From NCBI RefSeq assembly GCF_026230105.1, contig NC_079476.1:6834709-6898708 (forward strand): a DNA stretch of 64,000 bases, read 5' to 3'. This document shows positions 24,401 to 29,392 of the stretch, piece by piece. Below the pieces are notes generated by a model that was not told the origin of the DNA, made no database searches, and saw only the letters and a list, made by a program, of their open reading frames with translations. A program made the translations under genes and the position numbers. The DNA is from Diorhabda sublineata. Lineage: Eukaryota; Arthropoda; Insecta; Coleoptera; Chrysomelidae. How positions within the stretch are numbered: the first letter of the stretch is position 1; each line of letters opens with the position of its first letter.

Positions 24401-24658
24401 ATATTTTATAAATTTTATAGCCTGTTCTCGAACTGATTCTGTTTTATCACGTAGGCCATTAAGAACATAAATATGGATATCAACAAAAATAGTTCGCAAT
24501 TCTTGATTGCTGAATTCGTTTTCTTTTGCTGACAAATACTTTTCTAAATTAGCAAAAGTCTGCTTTCTTATTTTTCTGTCTAGACTCTGCAATCCAGTAC
24601 AAACTTGTTTAATATTCGATATTTTATCTTCATTAAATAAAGTTGGACTATTCTTCAT
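314..24658 (-). CDS. DNAAF5: DNAAF5/HEATR2 orthologue, axonemal dynein assembly factor (7 exons)
   Basis: Seven minus-strand exons (24658-23909, 22537-22354, 22288-21807, 13197-12696, 4673-4383, 2022-1831, 462-314) join with matching phases into 2550 nt, 849 residues plus TAA. Vertebrate DNAAF5 is of about the same length (recalled as roughly 850 aa), and the whole chain is alpha-helical HEAT repeat. Family signatures seen: LEYRDRYSFFHKILPLLL in exon 2, WRAGATCEAIRT in exon 5, and PEILKRLDDPTDKVRMSALR across the exon 5/6 junction. Known role of the family: cytoplasmic preassembly of outer and inner dynein arms for motile cilia and sperm flagella; in an insect this suggests chordotonal neurons and sperm. 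Every exon keeps an open frame with consensus-like borders, so the gene looks functional although introns of 8.6 and 8.0 kb are filled with transposons. Expression is not tested here. A possible AATATA-type poly(A) signal lies about 45 nt past the stop. Confidence 0.93.
463..1109. other. DNAAF5 intron 6, distal part, no gene recognised
   Basis: AT-rich intronic DNA. A short lysine-rich stretch is open on the minus strand around 560-720 and looks like decayed coding sequence, but I do not recognise it. No splice-consistent extra exon was seen. Confidence 0.5.
1110..1440 (-). mobile_element. LINE 3' end, non-LTR retrotransposon C-terminal fragment
   Basis: On the minus strand the stretch reads KVEAFEMWLFRRILKIPCTD, then TNNEVLRRMNRERELL, then SWLKNLRDWYQ. 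These are hallmarks of the C-terminus of insect endonuclease/reverse-transcriptase LINEs, downstream of the polymerase core. There is a stop and an apparent deletion between the two halves, and no polymerase core remains. It lies in DNAAF5 intron 6, in the same orientation as the gene. Confidence 0.75.
1831..2022 (-). CDS. DNAAF5: DNAAF5 exon 6
   Basis: 192 nt after a GTATTTTTAG acceptor. With the last base of exon 5 it reads EILKRLDDPTDKVRMSALRN, then HFDDEEESVQKLVK, and ends one base into a codon at GTAATT. The 296-bp satellite array begins about 60 bp upstream of this exon on its strand. Confidence 0.92.
2085..3663. repeat. Tandem satellite, about 296-bp unit, 5.3 copies
   Basis: The anchor CTTCTAAACTTAATCC recurs at 2101, 2385, 2682, 2978, 3273 and 3570, spacings 284, 297, 296, 295 and 297. 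Units are nearly identical apart from single substitutions and small length changes in A or T runs. Each unit carries a short palindrome, CACTCTTC then 5 nt then GAAGAGTG. The array lies in DNAAF5 intron 5 and stops about 60 bp from exon 6. No protein frame runs through it. Confidence 0.95.
3945..4100. repeat. Dispersed repeat shared with the 52-54 kb region
   Basis: The sequence around GAACATTTAGAAGTATTAAT and the preceding TTTTGAAACAGA block recur near 52495-52550, and inverted near 53785-53840. At all these places the block lies close to one of the two related mariner copies or a Penelope-like fragment. It is probably a decayed end of a retroelement that hosted the mariners. Confidence 0.55.
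4383..4673 (-). CDS. DNAAF5: DNAAF5 exon 5
   Basis: Starts after a TTTTCATAG acceptor with DIFVPSLIWRAGATCEAIRT, one of the most conserved stretches of the family, and ends YP plus one base before a GTTTGT donor. This donor is weaker than the others, but the phase to exon 6 fits exactly. Confidence 0.9.
4797..5470 (+). mobile_element. Mariner element copy A, internally deleted
   Basis: It starts with CGAAGATGTAGTGATATCTA, which is also the start of the copy at 52599. The transposase frame contains DETWVHFHYPDTKQ, including the first catalytic D of mariner, followed by a stop, then WRHSDS. Compared with the 52.6 kb copy, about 200 bp are missing just after the start codon, and the 3' half (second and third catalytic D) is lost. 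Same family, inactive. Confidence 0.88.
5500..6235. other. Intronic stretch without recognised gene
   Basis: Part of DNAAF5 intron 4. AT-rich and without a convincing frame on either strand; no terminal repeat or tandem repeat was seen. Confidence 0.5.
6236..6515 (+). pseudogene. Tc1-like transposase N-terminal (helix-turn-helix) fragment
   Basis: The open stretch reads AKLEDDWSIRKLESHLCLNA, then VARVKIQWEQEGTLRRK and GVKISN. This matches the paired-like DNA-binding region of Tc1-type transposases, with the basic linker before the catalytic core. The frame ends at 6514 and the catalytic domain is not found next to it; a mariner fragment follows instead. Confidence 0.6.
6595..6960 (+). pseudogene. 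Mariner transposase C-terminal fragment
   Basis: Across small frameshifts it reads SECYIKLLDR, FHQDNAPIEKS (second catalytic D), LPYLPYSPDLSPSDYWLFAD (third D) and NEEAIFETEAYFKAK, and ends ALEADEIDE-stop. A deletion removes the stretch just before FHQDN. This is a different mariner lineage from the copies at 4.8 and 52.6 kb, which have TKQ rather than this SDYWLFAD ending. Confidence 0.85.
7490..7885. other. GC-richer island of unknown origin
   Basis: Inside AT-rich intron 4 this stretch has clearly higher GC content, with a repeated motif GCTCCGCGAT at two places (near 7588 and 7632). No open frame of note, no terminal repeats recognised. It could be the terminal or regulatory part of an LTR element or LINE. 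Confidence 0.35.
7886..8775. other. Intronic stretch without recognised gene
   Basis: AT-rich part of DNAAF5 intron 4. The short open frames here have no family signature, no splice-consistent context and no repeats that I can see. Confidence 0.5.
8780..9500 (-). pseudogene. Tc1-like transposase remnant
   Basis: On the minus strand, across several frameshifts: KRNGRPRVTSKAEESLIIMS (linker after the DNA-binding domain), a middle part with GNWKQV-like remains, and APQSPDINPIDLLWDELDRK near the 3' end, the classic Tc1 block around the last catalytic residue. Multiple stops make it inactive. The order of blocks is correct over about 700 bp. Confidence 0.8.
9620..10503 (+). mobile_element. Tigger (pogo-type) element, internally deleted, 3' end intact
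   Basis: An open stretch of 128 residues carries the CENP-B-like DNA-binding region, with LLAIWIKDRQVKGDVTTHDI and SGGWFFRFKKRCGIH. A shifted frame gives HKAMKDRLMFSSNASGNLKI and, after a deletion of most of the DDE domain, FLMKPSAKKQKMDEDV near the C-terminus. The 3' terminal inverted repeat is preserved: on the minus strand it begins CAGTGGTGCCTCACACAACG at 10503 and is followed outside by TA, the Tigger target. The left terminal repeat was not found. Confidence 0.88.
10520..11255. other. Intronic stretch without recognised gene
   Basis: DNAAF5 intron 4. AT-rich; no supported frame or repeat in this part. Confidence 0.45.
11258..11641. repeat. Direct repeat of about 80 bp flanking a short insert
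   Basis: A block containing ATTCTTATTATGACT, ATCAGATT and GAATATATTT at about 11265-11342 recurs at about 11553-11637 in the same orientation with moderate divergence. The 210 bp between them contain a fragment ending KTGSVVDAP in one frame, reminiscent of the start of IS630-type transposases. The arrangement looks like an old insertion with duplicated ends or an LTR-like remnant. Confidence 0.5.
12060..12350. other. GC-richer island, unidentified repeat-like sequence
   Basis: A sharp rise in GC in intron 4 without an open frame; includes short blocks such as GCCCAGCACCAAGGG and TGCCGTTCCGGCACTGG. The sharp borders suggest an inserted element (a SINE or a retroelement 5' region), but I do not recognise it. 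Confidence 0.3.
12476..12655 (+). mobile_element. LINE 3' end (RTE-like C-terminal fragment)
   Basis: With small frameshifts it reads LGRPRRRWLDCVQADLIQLG and then VRRWRHHAQERKDWRSIVEK, the GRP..RW..D and W..A..R..WR blocks that close many insect endonuclease/RT LINEs. It ends in an A-rich tail with AATAATAAAAAA just before DNAAF5 exon 4. It is strongly 5'-truncated, in the opposite orientation to the gene. Confidence 0.78.
12696..13197 (-). CDS. DNAAF5: DNAAF5 exon 4
   Basis: 502 nt after a TTTTTAG acceptor, encoding DKYQVELIKCLRVLSEKYQ through EKLVQ, with a GTATGT donor. It ends one base into a codon (phase 1). LINE 3' ends abut both sides (12476-12655 and about 13540-13775) without entering the exon. 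Confidence 0.9.
13540..13775 (+). repeat. Possible LINE-like 3' tail
   Basis: The segment ends with CAACGTAGCGTTTATTAAAT and an AATAATAAAA tail, closely resembling the tail of the LINE end at 12630-12655 (GAACGTAGCGCCGGTTAAAG then AATAATAAAA). The preceding 200 bp are GC-richer and have no readable frame. Probably a second 5'-truncated copy of a related LINE. Confidence 0.5.
13790..14330 (+). pseudogene. IS630/Tc1-mariner superfamily transposase remnant
   Basis: Frames joined by small shifts give NNWKAKLLTNIQKRVPEK, NEVNGSNRAVWNILKYNLF, and then LRMKPTF in the place of the usual FTDEANF block, followed further on by FLNELPVRLEDSHLIF. These match the order in a widespread insect family of IS630-like transposases. 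The stretch between the two halves is deleted and there are several stops. A piece of a related copy recurs at 16930-17050. Confidence 0.65.
14490..15547 (-). pseudogene. LINE reverse transcriptase, 5'-truncated, one stop
   Basis: Two adjoining open frames, 15554-15045 and 15048-14539, form the polymerase C-half: FVDLKQAFDRVKLNDVI (motif A), SSGIRQGDSLSPCLFNVIMD (motif B), LCYADDAILIAE (catalytic YADD, motif C), then FNYLGVETTSS and a C-terminus with RRRQWRDHVERM and RPIGRPPKRWYD. Motifs A-C are intact; the frames overlap by 4 nt, so a single small shift or stop separates them. A (GAA)n tail at 14510-14490 marks the 3' end. The N-terminal endonuclease and fingers are missing. Relatively young copy in DNAAF5 intron 3. 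Confidence 0.9.
15555..16200 (+). pseudogene. LINE RNase H and C-terminal fragment (I/jockey-like)
   Basis: Frames with shifts give IIILSHSEAAIRALSS and WGKIKPTL, then WIPGHTGAKGNEIADKLV-type sequence (RNase H with its late catalytic motif) and DNAACRFYCTEDKTSIHILS, a zinc-knuckle-like C..C...H..C end. It is oriented opposite to the LINE at 14490-15547 and abuts its 5' end, so one inserted into or beside the other. Confidence 0.8.
16480..16580 (+). repeat. Second 3' end of the same LINE family
   Basis: The block AAATAGATCCTTCGGATCGC and the following TATATATACCCCAAAATCCATA repeat the 3' end of the preceding LINE (16165-16230) with moderate divergence. Only the 3' untranslated end is present. 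Confidence 0.6.
16600..16925 (-). pseudogene. Mariner transposase C-terminal fragment
   Basis: Minus strand reads APSDYHLFPELKIHFGGTHF, with the third catalytic D of mariner in SDYHLF, and, after a frameshift, HLIQWSGKRYLKTRVESL resembling the family C-terminus. No N-terminal part and no terminal repeats were identified. Confidence 0.75.
16926..17050 (+). repeat. Fragment shared with the IS630-like remnant at 14.2 kb
   Basis: The block CTTCCAGTTCGTTTGGAAGA and the downstream AGATCG...CTAAATA are nearly identical to 14280-14330 in the same orientation. It is a small piece of the same IS630-like transposase family. Confidence 0.6.
17130..17765 (+). pseudogene. Ty1/copia polyprotein fragment
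   Basis: Frames with small shifts give an acidic, lysine-rich stretch, then LSDYEMYEAFFCISEEEPKN and EPMENGWWEEIKT (the copia reverse transcriptase start), and after an internal deletion IEYVAAAASVCDLLYVKGLN, AKSFENSKRAKHIDIKYHF and DLFTKGLSCEKL (the copia RNase H end). The polymerase core is deleted. No LTR was found on either side. Confidence 0.88.
17766..20093 (+). mobile_element. piggyBac-like element, heavily mutated
   Basis: The coding start at about 18401 gives MSRNNLNDDDLEHKAFNTAF. The core is full of stops, then LNWYHKRDVLMISSKHKSGM and NPEMVAEYNRYVSGVDRADQ (19403-19600) match the piggyBac transposase blocks around the last catalytic D and the GVD.xDQ motif. TTAA occurs at both proposed ends (17762-17765 and 20094-20097), next to related TTCACGAC words in inverted order (17771 region and 20074 region), which suggests TTAA-flanked termini. 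The ends are inferred from this weak symmetry only. Confidence 0.7.
20230..21110. other. Strongly A-rich stretch of unknown nature
   Basis: The plus strand is dominated by A (AAAATAA-like words) over nearly 900 bp, an asymmetry not shared with flanks. Lysine, asparagine and arginine-rich short frames such as RHIIMKIREPKKRQNEK can be read, reminiscent of the RNA-binding first ORF of a LINE, but stops are frequent. Possible decayed retroelement ORF1; not assigned. Confidence 0.3.
21120..21480. repeat. Possible hAT-type short element
   Basis: GC-rich ends (GGGGGAGTCTGTAACCCC... at 21138 and GTGGGCCCCGGGTCGATTTT at 21441, ending AGCCCCAGGCCCC) enclose AT-rich DNA. The facing G-rich and C-rich ends resemble hAT termini but do not pair exactly. 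No target duplication was confirmed. Confidence 0.35.
21807..22288 (-). CDS. DNAAF5: DNAAF5 exon 3
   Basis: Starts after a TTTACTTTCAG acceptor, separated from exon 2 by an intron of only 65 bp. It encodes DYLIKPPKYYPINVKRPNLG and further HEAT helices, ends SRK, and is followed by GTAAGAG. It ends in phase 0; the next intron is 8.6 kb. Confidence 0.93.
22354..22537 (-). CDS. DNAAF5: DNAAF5 exon 2
   Basis: 184 nt between a TTTATAG acceptor and a GTAATT donor. It encodes VAARWLLEYRDRYSFFHKIL and a following acidic helix, in phase 0 from exon 1, ending one base into a codon. The frame differs from the longest open frame in this stretch; the spliced frame is the one with family similarity. Confidence 0.92.
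22620..23655 (+). pseudogene. Helitron Pif1-like helicase fragment
   Basis: Within DNAAF5 intron 1. The plus strand gives LGGDFHYCLPV (the helicase LGGDFRQ.LPV block), then after stops TPHKLKLKQNVLINLLCNLD and VSEGLCNGLRHMVT, and finally a damaged FESVEVVLKSSPVFMHDMLY and VAFSKVKKPI. These are the late helicase motifs of Helitron Rep/Hel proteins in correct order. The Rep domain and the Helitron termini were not found. Confidence 0.85.
23909..24658 (-). CDS. DNAAF5: DNAAF5 exon 1 (250 codons)
   Basis: It opens with MKNSPTLFNEDKISNIKQ and runs without a stop to AVGQ, followed by GTAAGAAT as donor; it ends in phase 0. Several helical HEAT pairs are visible, for example a segment reading KVRVEAIQAIGEIV near residue 210. 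The ATG at 24658 is the first in the open frame and lies 299 bp from the start codon of the divergent neighbour, which supports it as the true start. Confidence 0.93.
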
Positions 24659-24957
24659 TTTTGAAATTAATATTCTTTTACGAATTAAATCTTAAATAAC
24701 ACGGCCACATATAAAATGCAACATTTGTAAACATATTGACAACTTTCGTAGTCATGACTACGAATCTTCTTTTTTATTTGATTTTATTTAAGCATGGAAC
24801 TCTATAGATATAGCCGTCCCAGCATGAATTATTTTAGATGGCTGTTGTCTCATATTGCCAAATAAATTTGAAATAAATGACTGCTTTAACTGACATTAAC
24901 CTATTTTTGTCATTATATAAAAAATTTATTGTTTTAACTCCAAAATAAAACTTTATA
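24659..24957. promoter_or_regulatory. Divergent (bidirectional) promoter of DNAAF5 and the UQCC4-like gene
   Basis: Only 299 bp separate the two outward start codons, so both promoters must lie here or overlap. No transposon was recognised in it, in contrast to almost everything around. A perfect 20-bp palindrome, TTCGTAGTCATGACTACGAA, sits at 24745-24764. A ciliary X-box was looked for and no convincing match was seen. No TATA box in a convincing position for either gene. Confidence 0.8.
24745..24764. promoter_or_regulatory. Perfect 20-bp palindrome in the shared promoter
   Basis: TTCGTAGTCATGACTACGAA equals its own reverse complement. It lies 87 bp upstream of the DNAAF5 start and about 194 bp upstream of the other start. 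A symmetric site suits a dimeric transcription factor; the identity is unknown. A 20-bp perfect palindrome is rare by chance in 299 bp. Confidence 0.55.
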
Positions 24958-25446
24958 ATGTTTAGATTAGTACCTATAAGGGCATTCAAACAAATTGGAA
25001 GGTCTGTTGAAATATAATATCTTTACATCCTTGTTCATATTCTGTTTTTTAGACTTCCTTTTCGAAGTTTGAGTTTAAGTACCAAAGTATTTAAAGAAAA
25101 TATTGAAGATACAGGACCGATAAAATATTCTACAAGTCCCGCTAGCAAATACTCTGCTAAATCTACTAGAACTGGTGTACATTCTGAACCGAGATTATGG
25201 TATGAGCCCTATGTTATTATAACGAGTATTACAGTATTCATGATTTATTTCACCATATTACGAGAAGAAAACGATATAGATGAAGAACTAGGAAGATCAT
25301 TATATAGCAGAATTGAGGGTTTAGAAGAATTTCAACTAAAACAGTCTCTTGCTTATAATGAATCACATGGTGAGGATACAAAAGAAATCAAACAAAGGTT
25401 AGCAGAACTTGAAGCTGAGAAAACAAAGACAAATCAAGACGATTAA
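24958..25446 (+). CDS. Small mitochondrial single-pass membrane protein, UQCC4/CCSMST1-like (2 exons)
   Basis: Exon 1 is 24958-25001 and exon 2 is 25053-25446, joined across a 51-bp intron (GTCTGT donor, TTTTTTAG acceptor) to give 145 residues. The spliced N-terminus MFRLVPIRAFKQIGRLPFRS is basic, free of acidic residues and typical of a mitochondrial presequence, which supports this start. Then come GPIKYSTSPASKYSA, a tryptophan/tyrosine entry RLWYEPY, one membrane span at about residues 68-84, and an acidic coiled tail (REENDIDEELGRSL). This order of a GPI.(Y/F)S.S.A. block, one span and a (R)EE.(D) tail resembles UQCC4 (CCSMST1 family), an assembly factor of respiratory complex III in the inner membrane. 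The assignment rests on recalled motif order. Its promoter is shared with DNAAF5. Confidence 0.75.
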
Positions 25447-25912
25447 ATGATAAATATTTGATTATGTAGGTATTTATTGTTTGTAATATAAATGTTATAT
25501 AGAAAGTAGTTCTATATTTTATGAAATTGTTAAGGTAACTACAATTGAAACTGCCCAACAGGACCGATAATGTTAGTATTTTTGCTCACTTATTTGGTAC
25601 TATACTCTATTTTATGAGAATAGTTATTCTATTGAAACCTGATATACAGGCATTAAAGGGACTTTAGATGCTGTCAGATAGTTGTTATAAGCAATATACA
25701 AAGTCATATTAACAGTCTGTAGTATGGGGATAGGTTTTGCATGTTTACTTGTTTTAAGGTCGATTTATATATAACAGTGCTGTGTCAGGGTATTTTTGAT
25801 TACATATTTATAAAATACACTGGCAGTGTCAGTGTCTCCAAGCATGTGTGATCAGTGACTGGGGCTGAGAATTTAGCTATGGCGGATTGGATAGAAGATC
25901 TTGCCGTATTGA

Positions 25913-27546
25913 TGTGTTCGTCCTGTATGGAAAAAAAGATTGAGCAAAAGAGAATTCAGAATATACAAAGAATTGGTGGACAATGAAACAAAATTCCACG
26001 AATATTTCAGAATGTCGCAGTACTGCTTCAATATTTTACTGGATAAAATTAAATATTGTCTTGAGAAGCAACTTACATTTTGGAAAACACCAATCTCGGC
26101 CCGAGAACGTTTGGCTATATGCTTGAGGTAAGTAAATATTTAACTATATTTAAATAAAGCCACTTTTTAAATTATTACATTTTTATTGAAAATTGTGAAA
26201 AAAACTTCTTTAGATTGATTTTGTTGAGCGGTGTGACATAACGGGAACTGATTTGTATGCATATAACTAAATGAATCTCCAGTTGGCAATGGTGTTGTCA
26301 TAGGTGTTCTATTATTCAAATTAATTTCAACAGTGGGATGCAGTAATTGTTCCTCCTCCAATTGCTGCACCACATTAAATAATCTACCTTTAGCCAAGTG
26401 ATGGTAGTATGGAGAAAATGTTTTGACAGTGGCAGCGAGTCCGGAAAAGAAGGCATCAAGTGGATGTACATTTTTGGTTTTTTGATTATCTCCTCTAGTC
26501 AACAGTTAGAACCAATGGTCTTTTTATAACAGGGCGCGATTGGTCCTCTGTTTCAGTATGACTGATTGTATCTGAATTATTATCCCTAGTTGGTGAGTTA
26601 CAAGTAATTGACTTCCTTCATTTTCAGTCTCTTCATGATGTAGTATGTCGACCGTGTCTTCCGAATTTGGTGATGTAACATTAGATAGAGTATCTCTTTC
26701 CGCAAAAAACGGAATTAGGAATTGCAGACAATCATCATATTTATATTTTTTGCGTTTTTCTGCTGCTTGTCCACTTTTGGTAACTTTCTTTGCCAAATTT
26801 TTCCTAAATTGATCTACCATCTACTTTTGCAAAGACTACCTGAAAATACAGAATTTGATAATTATACCGTTTATTTTGCTTGACATAATAAACGGGACAA
26901 GACAGATTTTATCACAAATTTAGGTAAACTTAAAATCCCGTTAAATATACCAGTTTTTTGCCACTTCAATTGTTTTCATATCTGGCTTTGATTCTAATAA
27001 AAAACACTTATAGAACGCCCTGTATAATACAAACTGCATCCTGAAATCCCGCTCCTCCCGTTTATTATGAGCAACAGTTTAGTTAGTATAGTAAAATTTG
27101 CAAAAGTAATAATGACTATTAATATCATTTTTTTTTTCAGATAATTAGCGACTGGAAACTCCCTTAGAAGCATTTCTTTTAGTTATCGTGTAGGTCATGC
27201 AACAGTACATAAAATTGTACACGAAACATGTAACATTATAGTAGATGATTTACTAACAGAAGTCATGCCAACTCCAACAACACAAATGTGGAAAGAAATC
27301 TGTACAGGATTTTGGAATCGCTGCAAATTTCCCAATTGTCTCGGTGCATTAGATGGGAAACATGTTACCATTCAAGCTCCATCCAACAGTGGTTCCAACT
27401 ACTTCAATTACAAAAAAACCTTCTCAATTGTACTGTTAGCCCTATAATATTCCATTACAAGGTGGTAATGTAACTGAAGAGGCCTTTCGAATTAGAAATA
27501 TATTTAAACAGTTTTTTTTGTCGCCACAAAACCAGTTAGTATAAAT
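25913..27546 (+). pseudogene. Harbinger transposase pseudogene
   Basis: First exon (to about 26129, ending CLR before GTAAGT) reads VRPVWKKRLSKREFRIYKEL and MSQYCFNILLDKI. After an intron ending TTTTTTTTCAG at about 27140, the second exon reads LATGNSLRSISFSYRVGHAT and NCLGALDGKHVTIQAP; the DGKHV block holds the first catalytic D. A TAA codon stands where Y or F is expected before LATGNS. After FSIVLLAL a deletion removes the rest of the DDE core, and only the end, NVTEEAFRIRNIFKQFF, remains up to 27546. Not functional. Confidence 0.88.
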
Positions 27547-27730
27547 TAATGTATGCGTTGTAAACATACTAAAATATGAAAATAAAAATATGTTTACTTG
27601 CCTGTTTGTTTGTATTTCCTCTCCTATTTTGTTCCAGATTTGCAATTTTGGTGTCCAGATATTTTGCATGTCCTGTGTCATAAATTATCGGGTATTTTCT
27701 GACCAATTCGATTAATTTCTCGTCATCCAT
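26167..27730 (-). pseudogene. Harbinger-encoded MADF/BESS accessory protein, damaged
   Basis: Exon 1 (27730-27603) begins MDDEKLIELVRKYPIIYDTG, the start of a MADF (Myb/SANT-like) domain, and stops at CAG before GCAAGT, a possible GC donor. Exon 2 (from about 26843) has QFRKNLAKKVTKSGQAAEKR, the end of MADF, and later LDAFFSGLAATVKTFSPYYH, a BESS motif, then the stop near 26167. A frameshift divides exon 2 near 26500-26520, and bases seem missing at the start of exon 2. Such proteins accompany Harbinger transposases and carry them to the nucleus and DNA. Exon 2 lies inside the transposase intron on the opposite strand. Confidence 0.8.
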
Positions 27731-28289
27731 AAGTTTAGTAAAGAATTTAACGGCAACTATAAGGAATATGATATTAAAAGCAGGATAAACCATAGGAAAT
27801 GAGAAATAAACATGTAAATATATACTAAGAAAATAAGAATAACATGATACTAACCTTTTATGTTAAGAATACCTACCAAAATCGATAATTTTCTTATTTG
27901 TTTATATGCACGTATGACGAAGAAAACCACAACTGACTATACTCAGATTCGCGTTTATACAAGTTCGTGCGGTCCGTGTCAAGCCCGTGTACCAGCAGTG
28001 CCCCCAGCGAAAATATCGATTTGGATGAATTTCTGTCCGTGCACTGACGGGCCTCGTCAGGGAAACGCCAGTGTATAAACAGTATCATAATGATGTACAC
28101 TGTTTTTTTTTCTGTCCGGAAACTTCATAAAACGGAATCGACACGGCACTGTTATATATACCTAAATCGACCTTTAAAGTAATGGATCATTTTAGTCTGT
28201 TTTTTTGTAAGCTAAGTTTCAAATATATTTTGGATTTCACGTTTCATTGTTATCAATGTATCATCAATATTGAACTAGTCATTAAAGAC

Positions 28290-28600
28290 AATAAAGGCCC
28301 CCTCTCAGTCCTTACGGAAATTGGGTTTCATCCAATTTTCCTGAAACTTGGTACAATGATAGTTTGAAGTAAGCTGATCAAAGTTCTCAATGGACACAAA
28401 ACACAAAAACCCCCCAAGCCCGTCAAAACTACTCCTGGAGTCTCAGAAGGTAGTACCCTGGAAGAAAGGGAAATGGTTTTGGCTAATTGTTCGGAGGCTT
28501 AATACAATGATAGTTCAAAGCAAGCTGATTAAAAGTCTCAATGGGAACGAAACCCCAAATTCCTCCCAACTCCAAAAACTACCCCAGAAATGATCAATAT
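28290..28600. repeat. Two-copy tandem repeat, about 151-bp unit
   Basis: TACAATGATAGTTTGAAGTA at 28352 recurs as TACAATGATAGTTCAAAGCA at 28503, and the surrounding text (AAGCTGAT, TCTCAATGG, then a C-rich stretch) repeats in register. Divergence between units is roughly a quarter. No coding frame. Confidence 0.7.
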
Positions 28601-29138
28601 CGAGAAATGAGGAATTGTCTTATTTAGAAGAATATCTGCTTAAATGTGGGCACAATAAAAACATATTAAGATTAAGTAATGGCAACAATTTCTGGAAAAT
28701 TAAGCTCCTCTAGTAAAAGATACAGTTCATCTTTTTTGATTCTTAGAGATTGAATATTAATAAGAAACAGGCCTAGCATGGTATCGTTCAGTCTTTCAGG
28801 TGGTGCTTGCTTCTCTGATCGAGTAATTTTAACAATAAATTTTTACTTTTACCTGGAGAACTACTGGAATAATATTTGCTATAGTTTTTCCTAATTTTTT
28901 GAAGCTGTAGACGTTTTTCCGTTAAAAAGAAAGACCTGAAGGCCGCTTCAACTTAACCGAACTAATGCTATACATATATATGTGTACTTATTGGTTTATA
29001 TAGAGATGCGGCTGGGACTTTGCCATTCGGCTTCAAATGGATACAACAATAAAAATACTGAAGTTTTAGAAAAAAAATTATTTAATTTCAAAACTATGAT
29101 TTAATTGGCAACTCAAATATTAAAATTAGTAAAAGTTA
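28601..29138. other. Stretch between Harbinger region and Ly6 3' end
   Basis: No gene recognised. It should include the 3' untranslated region of the Ly6 gene (minus strand); an ATTAAA-type poly(A) signal candidate is at about 29090. Confidence 0.45.
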
Positions 29139-29392
29139 TCACTTCCACAGTACCAATGAAATTAAAATGATTGTATTGATAATCATAACAATATTCAAAT
29201 TGTACACATTGTTTGCTGAGCTTGATCCATCAGGGTATAACATTATAGTATTGCATCTAGTTTCATTACAAGCAAAACAGGATTTGAATGTAACATTCGC
29301 TGATGATTTCTCTTGTATATACCAGTCACAAACATCAGCTACTTCCACTGGCTTATTCACACAACCTCTATAGATACCAGTTTTTGTTGGAT
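29139..29392 (-). CDS. Ly6 gene exon 3, second half and GPI signal
   Basis: Starts after a CCTTTTCAG acceptor, reads DPTKTGIYRGCVNKPVEVAD, then CFACNETRCN and a hydrophobic tail ending VLWK-TGA. The last cysteine followed by asparagine is the usual close of the domain. Confidence 0.9.

Larger units (their letters stand above)
25757..28173. mobile_element. PIF/Harbinger element with TIRs and TTA target duplication
   Basis: Terminal inverted repeats of about 30 bp: the left begins AGGTCGATTTATATATAACA, the right, read inward, AGGTCGATTTAGGTATATAT and then AACAGTGCCGTGTC; the left has AACAGTGCTGTGTC at the same place. TTA flanks both ends (25754-25756 and 28174-28176), the usual 3-bp Harbinger target. 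The 2417-bp body carries two decayed genes on opposite strands, a transposase (+) and a MADF/BESS protein (-). It lies about 300 bp past the UQCC4-like stop codon. Confidence 0.93.

Noticed and set aside
24659..24957. RFX X-box expected for a ciliary gene
   Set aside because: Only weak half-matches (for example around ATTGCCAAAT); no pair of half-sites at the right spacing.
25069..25446. Start of the UQCC4-like protein at 25069 in exon 2
   Set aside because: That codon is TTG. A spliced start at 24958 gives an ATG, a clean intron of 51 bp and a mitochondrial presequence.
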